64,000 nt of DNA from Mobilicoccus pelagius NBRC 104925 (GCF_000247995.1 NZ_BAFE01000003.1:62001-126000), one strand, 5' to 3'. Counted from the first letter of the stretch, positions 31,083 to 39,501 are shown. The notes: generated by a model not told the origin, from the sequence alone. A program made the numbers and translations.

Positions 31083-31399
31083 GGCACCCCGCCTCACCGT
31101 CGACCCGTTCGACATCCACGTCGGGCCCCGACCGCCACGGTCGGGGCCCGACGTGCGTCTCGGCCCGGACATCGCCACGACACGGCGGGGCGGGCCCGGT
31201 GCGCGACGTGGCCGTCCGCCGTGGCGATCCGCCGTGCCGGGCGAGCCGAGCGGAATCGGAGGAGGGGGCGATGCGCCCCACCCACCGTGATGCCCCCCGC
31301 ACCCCCGCGCCCCCGCCCCGGAGAGGTTCCCGGGCTCGCGGCATGCCACCCCCGGCGGGGGAGAGCCGCACAGTGGCGGCGATGAGGCAGAATGGGGAT
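31083..31399. other. Intergenic region after kgd
   Basis: About 317 bases with no credible gene. It holds the kgd terminator hairpin and, near 31388, a weak -10-like CAGAAT before the next small gene. Confidence 0.5.
31117..31155 (+). terminator. Hairpin after kgd
   Basis: Perfect 17-bp inverted repeat, 31117-31133 with 31139-31155, and a 5-nt loop, about 35 bases after the kgd stop. Confidence 0.8.
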
Positions 31400-31576
31400 G
31401 TGTACTTCACCGACCGCGGCATCGAGGAGCTGGCGAGCCGCCGTGGGGACGACGAGGTCACGATCGACTGGTTGGCCGAGCAGCTTCGGGCGTTCGTCGA
31501 TCTCAACCCCGAGTTCGAGATCCCCATCGAACGCCTCGCCACCTGGCTGGCCCGACTCGACGACGACGAGGACTGA
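31400..31576 (+). CDS. Small conserved actinobacterial protein (DUF6104-like)
   Basis: A 58-residue acidic helical protein starting VYFTDRGIEELASRRG and ending in ATWLARLDDDED. The sequence resembles the small actinobacterial family I recall as DUF6104, whose members start at this YFTDRGIEEL. That recalled resemblance is the reason for choosing the GTG at 31400 over the ATG six codons earlier. CAGAAT ends 6 bases upstream, so it may be leaderless. It often accompanies kgd, but no function is known to me. No membrane or signal segment is present. Confidence 0.75.
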   Translation: MYFTDRGIEELASRRGDDEVTIDWLAEQLRAFVDLNPEFEIPIERLATWLARLDDDED

Positions 31577-31582
31577 ACATCA

Positions 31583-32305
31583 GTGAGCACTGACGACACC
31601 ACCGGCGGATACGACTTCGCCGGCCGCCCGAGCGCCGAGGGTATGGCCGACGCGCTGGACGACGGGATCCCGACGACCTTCACCCCGAGCGCGGACTCGT
31701 ACGCCCACGAAGGGCCCCGTGACGTCGGCATCGTCTTCATCGGCGACGGGTTCGTCTCCGGGTACGGCGACCCCAAGGGCCTCGGGTGGGTCTCGCGGGT
31801 CATGGGCCGCACCTCCCACCCCGACCTCGACGTCTCGGCCTACAACCTCGGCGTGCGCGGCGAATGTTCCGCCGACGTCCTCGAGCGGTGGAAGAGCGAG
31901 GGCACGCTCCGTTGGCAGGAGCGGCGCGAGCGGCGCCTCGTCGTCGGCGTCGGGCAGAACGATGCGCTCGTCAACCTCACGACGGCCCGGTCACGCCTCA
32001 ACCTCGCGAACGTCCTCGACGACGCGACGGCCCGCGGCATCGCCCCGTTCGTCGTCGGCCCCCCGCCCACGCTCGACCCGATGCTCAACGACCGCCTCGA
32101 GGTCATCGTCGAGGCCCAGGCCGACGTGTGCGCGCGCCGTTCGGTGCCGTTCGTCGACTGCTTCTACCCCCTCGTCGAGCACGACCAGTGGCTGAGCGAC
32201 CTCGGCGCCTCCCGCGACCAGCGCCACCCCGGCCAGGCCGGCTACGGCCTCCTCGCCTGGCTCGTCCTCCACGGCGGCTGGGAGAGCTGGCTCCAGATCG
32301 GCTGA
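31583..32305 (+). CDS. SGNH/GDSL-like hydrolase fold protein lacking the block I serine
   Basis: A 240-residue cytoplasmic protein with the SGNH hydrolase layout: block I as FIGDGFVSGYGD (G54-D55-G56), a block III GVGQND, and block V DQRHPGQAGY carrying the Asp/His pair. In active esterases the residue after Gly-Asp is the nucleophilic Ser; here it is Gly56. Ser59 three residues on is not at the canonical site. It may be inactive, use another residue, or bind rather than cleave. The GTG start lies 6 bases after the DUF6104-like gene, with GAGGA at about 10 bases, so they probably form an operon. Confidence 0.8.
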   Translation: MSTDDTTGGYDFAGRPSAEGMADALDDGIPTTFTPSADSYAHEGPRDVGIVFIGDGFVSGYGDPKGLGWVSRVMGRTSHPDLDVSAYNLGVRGECSADVLERWKSEGTLRWQERRERRLVVGVGQNDALVNLTTARSRLNLANVLDDATARGIAPFVVGPPPTLDPMLNDRLEVIVEAQADVCARRSVPFVDCFYPLVEHDQWLSDLGASRDQRHPGQAGYGLLAWLVLHGGWESWLQIG

Positions 32306-32324
32306 TGCCTCCTCGTTCTTTCCC

Positions 32325-32360
32325 CGCGACGCCCTCGACCTCCTGGTCGAGGGCGTCGCG
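32325..32360 (+). terminator. Hairpin after SGNH-like gene
   Basis: Perfect 16-bp inverted repeat, 32325-32340 with 32345-32360, and a 4-nt loop. Confidence 0.8.
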
Positions 32361-32511
32361 TCGTGTCGGGCGAGCCTTGGGCGGGTGCGCCGGGACGACC
32401 ACGGGGAAGACCACCGGGGGGACGACCGGGAGGACGACCGTTGGAGGCGGGTGGGCGCTCTCGATCCGGTCTTCTGCGACCGACGTCCACCCGGCTCACG
32501 CACCGCGCATC

Positions 32512-32540
32512 TTGTCGTACCTCAACTCGCGATATATCGT
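32512..32540 (+). promoter_or_regulatory. Promoter with overlapping palindrome, probable PadR operator
   Basis: TTGTCG (32512-32517) and TATCGT (32535-32540) are separated by 17 bases, about 40 bases before the DUF4097 gene. The perfect 10-bp palindrome CGATATATCG (32530-32539) overlaps the -10 box. AT-rich palindromes of this kind are typical PadR targets, and a PadR gene is the second gene of the operon. Confidence 0.6.
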
Positions 32541-32581
32541 CATTTCGACAACACGGCATCTCGCGAAGGAGACGTCTCCGC

Positions 32582-33559
32582 ATGAACTCGTCCACGGAAC
32601 AGATCGAGGCGGTCTCGACCCCCGCCGTGCGGGACTTCGCCCGGCCCCGCAGCGTCACGGTGACGATCGTCGGCGGCTCGGTCGACGTCATCGCCGCCCC
32701 CCTCACGGAGGACGCCCGCCTCGAGGTGCCCGAGCTCTCCGGCCCGCCGCTCACGGTCACGTGGACCGACGGCGCCCTCAAGATCGAGCAGGTGCGCGGC
32801 AGCGACGGGCAGCTCTGGAGCGGACTCAAGGCGATGCTCTCCGGCCTCGGCTCCGGCTCGGGCACCGCCCGCGCCCGCCTCACCCTCACGGTGCCCGACG
32901 AGGCCGCGGTTTCCGTGCGTACGGTCGGAGCCGACGTGCTCGTCGGCGGCACGCAGTCGGCGACGGTCTACACGGCCACCGGATCCGTCGCCCTCGACCG
33001 CCCCACCGGATGCGCCGACGTGACGACCGCGAGCGGCTCCGTCGACGCGGCCTCCCCCTCCGGGGAGCTCAGGGTCAAGACGGTCAGCGGTGACATCACC
33101 GTGCAGGACGCGGTGCTGCGCTCGACCCGCCTCAACACCGTCTCCGGCCGGGCGCTCCTCGACCTGCGCCACGGCCCCTCGCTCGTCACGGCGAACTCGG
33201 TCTCGGGTGAGGTCTGCGTGCGCCTGCCCGCGGGCAGCGGGTACGACGCGACGGTCGCCTCCTCCACCGGTCACGTCGTCGTCGCGGGCGAGCCTCTCGT
33301 CGAGGACGGCAACCGCGGCGGGCACCGCTACGGCGGCGACCGCAGCGTCGTCATCAAGGCCCGCACGATGACCGGAGACCTCCTCGTCCTCCACCGCGAC
33401 GCACGGCTCGGCACGACCCCCGGCCCGGGCGGGCCCGTCATCGGCGACCCCACCCCCGGAACCTCGGGAATCCAGGACGACGTCCGCCCCGGCGGGTCGA
33501 CATGGCCCCGTGACCCGGGCGACGACGCGGGGACGAACGGTCCGGGGTCCACGCGATGA
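32582..33559 (+). CDS. DUF4097-family beta-strand repeat protein
   Basis: A 325-residue protein made of short beta-strand repeats (VRTVGADVLV, TATGSVAL, TASGSVDA, KTVSGDITV, NTVSGRALL, NSVSGEVCV), the right-handed beta-helix pattern of DUF4097/putative adhesin domains. No signal peptide or membrane helix is visible, so it is probably cytosolic or peripheral despite the adhesin label. The last 50 residues are Gly/Pro-rich. The ATG has GGAG about 10 bases upstream. It overlaps the PadR gene by 4 nt (ATGA); this pairing is common in actinobacteria and suggests the PadR protein controls it. Confidence 0.85.
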   Translation: MNSSTEQIEAVSTPAVRDFARPRSVTVTIVGGSVDVIAAPLTEDARLEVPELSGPPLTVTWTDGALKIEQVRGSDGQLWSGLKAMLSGLGSGSGTARARLTLTVPDEAAVSVRTVGADVLVGGTQSATVYTATGSVALDRPTGCADVTTASGSVDAASPSGELRVKTVSGDITVQDAVLRSTRLNTVSGRALLDLRHGPSLVTANSVSGEVCVRLPAGSGYDATVASSTGHVVVAGEPLVEDGNRGGHRYGGDRSVVIKARTMTGDLLVLHRDARLGTTPGPGGPVIGDPTPGTSGIQDDVRPGGSTWPRDPGDDAGTNGPGSTR

Positions 33560-34509
33560 GCGTCTTCGGACACGGTCAGATGCGGCTCTACCTCCTCGCC
33601 CTGCTGCGGGAGGGGCCGCGCCACGGCTACGACGTCATCCGCGATCTCGAGCACCGGTTCTCGGGGCTCTACTCCCCGAGCGCGGGCACGGTCTATCCGC
33701 GGCTCGCCAAGCTCGAGGAGGAGGGGCTCATCGAGCGCACCGACGAGGGACGCAAGGCGCTCTACCGCCTCACCGACACCGGACGCGCCGAGGTCGAGTC
33801 GCGCGGCGAGGAGGTCGACGCCCTCGAGTCGTCTCTCGACGCCTCGGCGACGCGTCTCGCCGAGGAGATGCGGGCCCGCGTCCGCGCCGGTGCCGCGGAC
33901 CTGCGGGCGGAGATGGGGCAGGCGGCCGACGCGGCGACGTCCACGCTCCGCGAGGACGAGGAGCGCCCGGCGTGGTGGCAGGCGGCGATGGAGTCCGGCC
34001 TCGGCAACGTCGCGCGCTCCGGGGCTCCGGGTGGCCTCGGCCTCGAGATGCTCCTCGGGGGCCTGACGCGGGGGCTGTCGCCGGACGTCGAGACGGTGAC
34101 GCGACTGCTCAACACGTGGGGGCCGGGGGGCTTCTCCACGCCCGAGAATACAGATGTGACGAACGACACTTCTGGGCGACGTAACGCAGCACCCGCATCC
34201 GGCGACACGGCACGGGACGCAGGGCCGACGAGCCCGTCCGCGGCCACCTCGTCCGCGACACGTTCACCCGGCCCCGACGCCGCCGGAAGCGCCGCGAGCG
34301 CACCGCTCGCCACCCCCACGGAGGCGCCCGTCGAGGTCGTCGGAGAGGTCGTGGACAACACGGTTCCTGCATCGGATTCCCCTGGCGACGGCGACGATCG
34401 CCGTCAGGACCCGTCGTTCCCCACCGCCGAGCAGGTGCGTGAGGTCGTCGCGATCCTCAAGGACGCCGGCGACCGCATCAGGGAGGTCCTCGACCGGCCG
34501 CGCGGCTGA
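33556..34509 (+). CDS. PadR-family transcriptional regulator with long C-terminal extension
   Basis: A 317-residue regulator. The N-terminal 80 residues are the PadR winged helix (MRLYLLALLREGPRHGYDVI, LYSPSAGTVYPRLAKLEEEG, YRLTDTGRAEV). A charged helical segment follows (about 85-140), then a Ser/Ala/Pro/Thr-rich linker (about 195-285) and a terminal helix (AEQVREVVAILKDAGDRIRE). Usual PadR proteins have 110-200 residues. The linker DNA near 34140-34190 is visibly less GC-rich than its surroundings. It is coupled to the DUF4097 gene (ATGA) and likely represses their shared promoter through the 32530-32539 palindrome. Confidence 0.9.
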   Translation: MSVFGHGQMRLYLLALLREGPRHGYDVIRDLEHRFSGLYSPSAGTVYPRLAKLEEEGLIERTDEGRKALYRLTDTGRAEVESRGEEVDALESSLDASATRLAEEMRARVRAGAADLRAEMGQAADAATSTLREDEERPAWWQAAMESGLGNVARSGAPGGLGLEMLLGGLTRGLSPDVETVTRLLNTWGPGGFSTPENTDVTNDTSGRRNAAPASGDTARDAGPTSPSAATSSATRSPGPDAAGSAASAPLATPTEAPVEVVGEVVDNTVPASDSPGDGDDRRQDPSFPTAEQVREVVAILKDAGDRIREVLDRPRG

Positions 34510-34692
34510 TCGACGACACCCTGCCGACAGGCCCCGGGTGGCGGTGCGGAGAGATCCGCGGAGCCGCCGCGAGGGGCCTGCGCGCATCCACGGGCCCCCT
34601 CGAAAGGCGTCCACGAAGGCGCCGCGCGGGTCCAGGACGCATCACGCGTGACTAGGGTGGGCCGGGCCCCGTCCCCCTCCAGGAGTGTTCTC

Positions 34693-35388
34693 ATGCGCCT
34701 TCGCACCCTGCGTCCCGCCGTGGCCCTCGCGGCCGCCCTGACCGCCGTCCCGGCCGTCGCCACCGCGGCCCCCGGCCCCGTCGCCGCGACCCCGCCGTCG
34801 AGCCCGTCCTCCTGCGGGGTGTCGACGCCGCCGGTGGTCGTGTCGAGCGGCGCCGTGGCGCGGACGACGGCCCGCCTGTCGTCGTCGTGCCCACTGGGGT
34901 CGAGCGCGACGTGGCGTCTCGTCGGCCCGAACGGCCGCCAGGTGTCGAAGGTGTCGATCTCCGGCTCCCGCGCGGTGACGGTGTCGATCCCGACGCGATC
35001 GGCCGCCACCTTCGGCAACTACCGTCTCGTGCCGGTGTCGGGAACCGACACGGACTACGGCCTCATGATCGTCACCCCCGGCTCGGTCGCCGTGAAGGCG
35101 GGCTCCCGTCTGGCCGCGAAGGACTCGGGGCGGACCACGACCGTCGTCGCGACACGCTGGGACGCCGCGACGCGCAAGCAGGTCGCGTGGTCGCGCGCCC
35201 GTGTCACGCTCCAGCGCCGCACGTGCACCGGGACGACGTGCACGTGGAGCATCGCCGGGACGACCCGGACCGACTCCCGTGGTCGCGCCACGCTTCCCCG
35301 CCCCGCGGGGAACGCCGGCTCGTTCCGTGTCGTCACCGCCGCGTCGGCGACCGTCGGAGGTCGCACCGTCGTCCTCGGCGGCCACTGA
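34693..35388 (+). CDS. Small secreted protein of unknown function
   Basis: A 231-residue protein with a typical Sec signal peptide: basic MRLRTLR, a hydrophobic Ala/Leu core, and an AxA cleavage site near residue 28. The mature part is rich in Ser, Thr and beta-strand patterns and has four Cys in two close pairs or neighbours (SSCGVS, SSSCPLGS, RRTCTGTTCTW), suggesting disulfides. Two Ig-like or bacterial-surface-repeat modules are possible (the end TRTDSRGRATLPRPAG resembles extracellular Ig-like repeats). The ATG has AGGAG seven bases upstream, and a TAGGGT box lies at 34653-34658. No wall-anchoring motif is visible. I do not recognise the family. Confidence 0.7.
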   Translation: MRLRTLRPAVALAAALTAVPAVATAAPGPVAATPPSSPSSCGVSTPPVVVSSGAVARTTARLSSSCPLGSSATWRLVGPNGRQVSKVSISGSRAVTVSIPTRSAATFGNYRLVPVSGTDTDYGLMIVTPGSVAVKAGSRLAAKDSGRTTTVVATRWDAATRKQVAWSRARVTLQRRTCTGTTCTWSIAGTTRTDSRGRATLPRPAGNAGSFRVVTAASATVGGRTVVLGGH

Positions 35389-35511
35389 CCCGAGCCGCCG
35401 AGCCTCGGGCGCGTACTCGGAAGGCCGTCCGCGCAGACCGCGGAGGCTCCCCCAGGGTCTCAGGACCCACGCCTGCGACGCACCGGCCGCCGCAGATCGG
35501 GCACGAGACAC

Positions 35512-35552
35512 CGCGCCGCCGTCACGGAGACGAACTCCGTGACGGCGGCGCG
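35512..35552. terminator. Hairpin between convergent genes
   Basis: Perfect 18-bp inverted repeat, 35512-35529 with 35535-35552, and a 5-nt loop. It separates the secreted-protein gene from the convergent oxidoreductase gene. Confidence 0.85.
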
Positions 35553-35577
35553 TCGCATGTGCGGGCGGGTGCCCGGG

Positions 35578-36546
35578 TCAGTTCGTGAGGACGATCTTGC
35601 CGAAGGTGTCCCCGGAGGCGAGCCGTTCGAAACCGCGGCGGGCCTCGGCGAGCGGCACCTCGAGGTCCACGACGGGTTCGAGGTCGTGCTGCCGGACGAA
35701 CTGGGAGAGCAGGGCGAGCTCGTGCCGGTTGCCCATCGTGGAGCCGACGACGCGCAGCTGGCGGAAGAAGATCTTGGTGAGTTCGGCCTTCTTCGGCGCG
35801 TCACCGCTCGTCGCCCCGCACGTGACGATCGCGCCGCCGGGGCGGAGGACGTTGACGGAGTGGGACCACGTGGCGGCGCCGACGGTCTCCATGACGGCGT
35901 CGACCTTCTCCGGCAGCCGGGCGCCGGACTCGAAGACGGCCTCGGCGCCGAGCTCGAGGGCACGCTGCCGCTTCTCCTCGTCACGGCTCGTCACCCACAC
36001 GCGCAGACCGGCGGCCGCGCCGAGCTGGATGCACGCCGTGGCGACGCCTCCCCCGGCGCCCTGCACGAGGACGAGACCACCGGGCGTGACACCCGCGTTC
36101 GTGAAGAGCATCCGGTAGGCGGTGAGCCACGCCGTCGGGAGGGCGGCGGCCGTGGCCCAGCTCATGTCGGCGGGCTTGGGGACGAGATTGGCCGTCGGCA
36201 CGAGGACCCGCTCGGCGAACGTGCCCTGATGCACCTCGGAGAACAGCGACCGCTTCGGATCGAACGTCTCGTCACCCGACCACCCGGGCGAGGCGATGAC
36301 GGAGTGGACGATGACCTCGTTGCCGTCGTCGTCGACGCCCGCGCCGTCGCAGCCGAGGATCATCGGCAGCCGTTCGGCGGGCAGACCGACACCCTGCAAC
36401 GACCAGAGGTCGTGATGGTTGAGCGTCGCCGCCCGCAACGTGATGACCGACCACCCCTCCGTCGGCGTCGGCTCGGGCCGCTCGCCCACGACGAGACCGG
36501 CGAGAGGATCGGAGGGGGACTGGGATTCGCAGTAGACGGCGAGCAT
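35578..36546 (-). CDS. MDR-family zinc-independent NAD(P)H oxidoreductase
   Basis: A 322-residue medium-chain dehydrogenase/reductase of the quinone-oxidoreductase type. It has an N-terminal GroES-like domain (LNHHDLWSLQGVG, LGCDGAGVD) and a Rossmann domain with VLVQGAGGGVATACIQLGAA as cofactor loop. The catalytic and structural zinc cysteines of alcohol dehydrogenases are missing, so it is likely an NADPH-dependent quinone or enal reductase. The ATG at 36544-36546 lies 6 bases after TAGCAT, a leaderless arrangement. It stands alone between a bidirectional terminator and a divergent gene. Confidence 0.88.
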   Translation of the reverse strand: MLAVYCESQSPSDPLAGLVVGERPEPTPTEGWSVITLRAATLNHHDLWSLQGVGLPAERLPMILGCDGAGVDDDGNEVIVHSVIASPGWSGDETFDPKRSLFSEVHQGTFAERVLVPTANLVPKPADMSWATAAALPTAWLTAYRMLFTNAGVTPGGLVLVQGAGGGVATACIQLGAAAGLRVWVTSRDEEKRQRALELGAEAVFESGARLPEKVDAVMETVGAATWSHSVNVLRPGGAIVTCGATSGDAPKKAELTKIFFRQLRVVGSTMGNRHELALLSQFVRQHDLEPVVDLEVPLAEARRGFERLASGDTFGKIVLTN

Positions 36547-36552
36547 GAGGCC

Positions 36553-36558
36553 ATGCTA
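36553..36558 (-). promoter_or_regulatory. -10 box for leaderless MDR gene
   Basis: TAGCAT on the minus strand ends 6 bases before the ATG of the oxidoreductase gene. Confidence 0.55.
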
Positions 36559-36634
36559 GCGCCGGGACTCACGGGCGGGAGCTGACGTCGCGGTGGCGCG
36601 CCCCACGTCGACGGGGCTGCATGCGATCCACGAT

Positions 36635-36668
36635 CCGCACGGCCGGGACCACGCTCCCGGCCGTGCGG
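36635..36668. terminator. Orphan 14-bp hairpin in a divergent intergenic region
   Basis: Perfect inverted repeat, 36635-36648 with 36655-36668, and a 6-nt loop. It looks like the terminators of this genome but follows no recognisable gene; it may end a small RNA or act within a leader. Confidence 0.4.
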
Positions 36669-36944
36669 CGGGCAGGGGACCTCCCGGCGCGCGACGGCGG
36701 AGGGGCCACGGGCGGCAGGCGGCAGTGATGGACGGGACGCGACGGCCCGCTCCTCGGCGACCGGGCGGGGACGCCGGGGAGTCGGGGCCTGGTCCGGACG
36801 CCCCACGGGGACAGGGGGATCGGGCCGACGCCGAGGCGGGTGGCAGCGAGGTGACGAGGGGCTCGCGACGTAAGATGGCGGTGTGGGACGCCTCGACGGC
36901 GTCGACTCGGCGGGGGGCCGGGGTGGTTCACGAATGGAGGACGT

Positions 36945-38765
36945 GTGCGCGCCGACGTGCGAATTCCGGGGCGTCCTGCCCTCCGATGGGCGGCCGTCGA
37001 CGCGGCGGCCTGGGCGGTGGCGCTGTTCGCCTCGGTGTGGCTGCGGTACGACTTCCGGCCGGTGCGGGTGTTCGCCGCCGACACGTGGCTCGTCGTCGTC
37101 GGCATCGCGGTCGTCCACGTCCTCGTAGGCCTCGCGCTCCGGCTCTACGGGCGCAATCGGGCACGCGGCACGTATGAGGAGGCCGTCGACCTCACGGTCG
37201 CGACCGTTCTCACGGCGCTCGTGCTCCTCGCCTGGGTGCTCCTCGTCTACCCGCCGCCGGTGCCCCGCTCGTCGCCGGGCACGGCGGGTCCCCTCGCCCT
37301 CGCGTTCATGTTCGCGGCCCGGTTCCTCGTGCGCGCGCGGGCGACGCGACGTGCCGTGAACACGGGACGCGGCCGCCGCGCCCTCGTCTTCGGCGCGGGC
37401 GGCGCGGGCAGCCGCCTCGTGCGGATGCTCGTCTCGGAGGAGGACAGCCCCGTCTCCCCCGTCGCGTTCCTCGACGACGATCCCGACAAGCGGCGCCGCC
37501 GCATCGAGGGGATCCGCGTCCTCGGCGGCAGACACGACCTGCGCCGCGTCGCGCAGGAGGTCGATGCCGACCTCCTCGTCCTCGCCGCACCCACAGCGCC
37601 CGCGGAGGTCGTCGAGGAGATCTCCGAGGACGCCGCCGGAGCCGGCATCGACGTGAAGATCCTCCCGACGGTCGGCGAGGTGGTCGGCACGCCCGGTGTG
37701 CACGATCTCCGCGACGTCGACTTCGCCGACTTCCTCGGCCGTCGCCCCGTCGAGCTCGACACGGGCGCGATCGGCGCCCACCTCACGGGGCGTCGGGTGC
37801 TCGTCACCGGTGCGGGAGGGTCGATCGGTTCCGAGCTGTGCCGGCAGATCGCGCGGTTCTCCCCCGAACGCCTCGTCCTCCTCGACCGGGACGAGTCGGG
37901 CCTCCACGGCACGCAGGTGTCGCTCGTCGGCCATGGCCTCCTCGACACCGATGACATCGTGCTCGCCGACGTGCGCGACCGGGCTCGGCTCGACGAGGTG
38001 TTCGACGCGTGCCGCCCGCAGGTCGTGTTCCACGCCGCCGCCCTCAAGCACCTGCCCCTCCTCGAGCGGTACCCGGGCGAGGGATGGAAGACGAACGTCC
38101 TCGGCACGGCGAACGTTCTCGCGGCGGCCACGGCCGCGGGTGCCGACACCGTCGTCAACGTCTCGACCGACAAGGCCGCCGACCCCACCTCCGTCCTCGG
38201 CGTGACGAAGCGCATCGGCGAATGCCTCACGGCCTGGTACGCGCAGCACCATGCGGGGACGTTCGTGAGCGTGCGGTTCGGCAACGTCCTCGGTTCGCGG
38301 GGGTCGATCATCCCGGCGTTCACCGAGCAGATCCGCCGCGGCGGCCCCGTCACCGTCACGGACCCCGACGTGACGCGCTACTTCATGCTCATCCCGGAGG
38401 CCTGCCAGCTGGTGCTGCAGGCCTCGGCAATGGGGCACGACGGCGAGGTCATGGTGCTCGACATGGGCGAGCCGGTGCGGATCGACCACCTCGCCCGCAC
38501 GCTCATCCGCCTCTCGGGCCGGCACGACGTCGACGTCGTCTACACGGGGCTTCGCCCCGGCGAGAAGCTCGAGGAGGAACTCTTCGGCGACGCGGAGGAG
38601 CGTCGCGCCACAGCCCACCCGCTCGTCCGCACGGTGGGGGTCCCGGCGCTCGATCCGGCGCGACTCAAGGAGCCTGCTCCCATCGCCGCCACCCCGCTCA
38701 AGGAGCACATGCGCGGCCTCGTCGACGCCGGGGCGCGCGCGGAGGTCAGCGCCGGCGGGGAGTGA
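36945..38765 (+). CDS. CapD/PglF-type membrane-bound nucleotide-sugar 4,6-dehydratase
   Basis: A 606-residue protein that probably converts UDP-GlcNAc to a 4-keto-6-deoxy sugar. Four N-terminal membrane helices (about 1-125) precede a CoA-binding-like Rossmann domain (LVFGAGGAGSRLVRML, about 145-165) and the SDR dehydratase domain with VLVTGAGGSIGSELC (from about 285), NVSTDKAADPT (STDK 407-410) and GVTKRIGE (K422). This is the full PglF/CapD architecture. The GTG at 36945 has GGAGG four bases upstream. With the convergent PglC-type transferase and aminotransferase it suggests synthesis of a 4-amino-6-deoxy-HexNAc. The last 20 bases overlap the convergent gene. Confidence 0.92.
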   Translation: MRADVRIPGRPALRWAAVDAAAWAVALFASVWLRYDFRPVRVFAADTWLVVVGIAVVHVLVGLALRLYGRNRARGTYEEAVDLTVATVLTALVLLAWVLLVYPPPVPRSSPGTAGPLALAFMFAARFLVRARATRRAVNTGRGRRALVFGAGGAGSRLVRMLVSEEDSPVSPVAFLDDDPDKRRRRIEGIRVLGGRHDLRRVAQEVDADLLVLAAPTAPAEVVEEISEDAAGAGIDVKILPTVGEVVGTPGVHDLRDVDFADFLGRRPVELDTGAIGAHLTGRRVLVTGAGGSIGSELCRQIARFSPERLVLLDRDESGLHGTQVSLVGHGLLDTDDIVLADVRDRARLDEVFDACRPQVVFHAAALKHLPLLERYPGEGWKTNVLGTANVLAAATAAGADTVVNVSTDKAADPTSVLGVTKRIGECLTAWYAQHHAGTFVSVRFGNVLGSRGSIIPAFTEQIRRGGPVTVTDPDVTRYFMLIPEACQLVLQASAMGHDGEVMVLDMGEPVRIDHLARTLIRLSGRHDVDVVYTGLRPGEKLEEELFGDAEERRATAHPLVRTVGVPALDPARLKEPAPIAATPLKEHMRGLVDAGARAEVSAGGE

Positions 38766-39501
38766 CGAGGGCGCGGACGGTGTCGAGGACGAGCCGAAGG
38801 TCCCCGGCGAGCGTCGCGTTCTCGACGTAGGCGACGTACATCGCCTGCTTGCAGGGCAGCAGGTTCTCGAGGTAGTGCCGCTCGGGGTCCTCGGCACGCG
38901 CGAGTTCGGCTCCTTCGTCGATGCCGGCGAGACTCGCGGGATCGGTGATGCCTGGCCGCACGGAGAGGATGATCGGGCGGACCACGGGGTCCCAGGCCGC
39001 GACGTAGCGAGGCACCTCGGGGCGGGGCCCGACGAGACTCATGTGGCCGACGAGCACGTCGTACAGCTGCGGTAGCTCGTCGAGCTTGGTGCGTCGCAAG
39101 AGCGCACCGACACGGGTGATGCGGGCGTCGCCGGTCGCCGTGACGGCCTGGCGGTCCTCCCCGGGCGCCGCGACGGTCATCGTGCGGAACTTGTGGATCT
39201 CGAACTCGCACCCGTGGAGGCCGACACGGGTCTGGGTGAAGAGCACCGGGCCGGGCGAGTCCGCCCGCACGGCGAGGGCGATTCCCGCGAGGAGGGGACT
39301 CGTCGCGAGGAGCCCGCCCGCCGAGACGACGACGTCGACCGAGCGCTTGAGCTGCGCCCGCCGACGGTCGACGCGGCGACGGGGCGGTCGGTGGTCCCCG
39401 GAGACGGACGTGGCCGTTCCCGTCCGTGCGGCGTCGGTCGCGCCCCCATCCGACAGGGGCGTCCCGGGCGGGGTCGTGACGGGCCGCGGCGTCGTGATCA
39501 T
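38746..39501 (-). CDS. PglC-type phosphoglycosyltransferase (bacterial sugar transferase)
   Basis: A 251-residue monotopic initiating transferase that loads a sugar-1-phosphate on undecaprenyl phosphate. After a disordered, basic N-terminus of about 50 residues comes the re-entrant hydrophobic segment (KRSVDVVVSAGGLLATSP), then the catalytic core HKFRTM, RRTKLDELPQLYDVLVGHMS and LVGPRPEVP. The short form without extra membrane helices resembles PglC rather than WcaJ. It overlaps the aminotransferase stop/start by 4 nt (ATGA), forming an operon, and converges on the capD-like gene with a 20-base overlap of coding sequence. Confidence 0.93.
   Translation of the reverse strand: MITTPRPVTTPPGTPLSDGGATDAARTGTATSVSGDHRPPRRRVDRRRAQLKRSVDVVVSAGGLLATSPLLAGIALAVRADSPGPVLFTQTRVGLHGCEFEIHKFRTMTVAAPGEDRQAVTATGDARITRVGALLRRTKLDELPQLYDVLVGHMSLVGPRPEVPRYVAAWDPVVRPIILSVRPGITDPASLAGIDEGAELARAEDPERHYLENLLPCKQAMYVAYVENATLAGDLRLVLDTVRALVTPRRR

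Larger units (their letters stand above)
36547..36944. other. Intergenic region between divergent MDR and capD-like genes
   Basis: About 400 bases without a credible gene. It contains the leaderless MDR promoter, an unexplained 14-bp hairpin (36635-36668), and TAAGAT (36871-36876), a likely -10 box for the capD-like gene. Confidence 0.5.
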
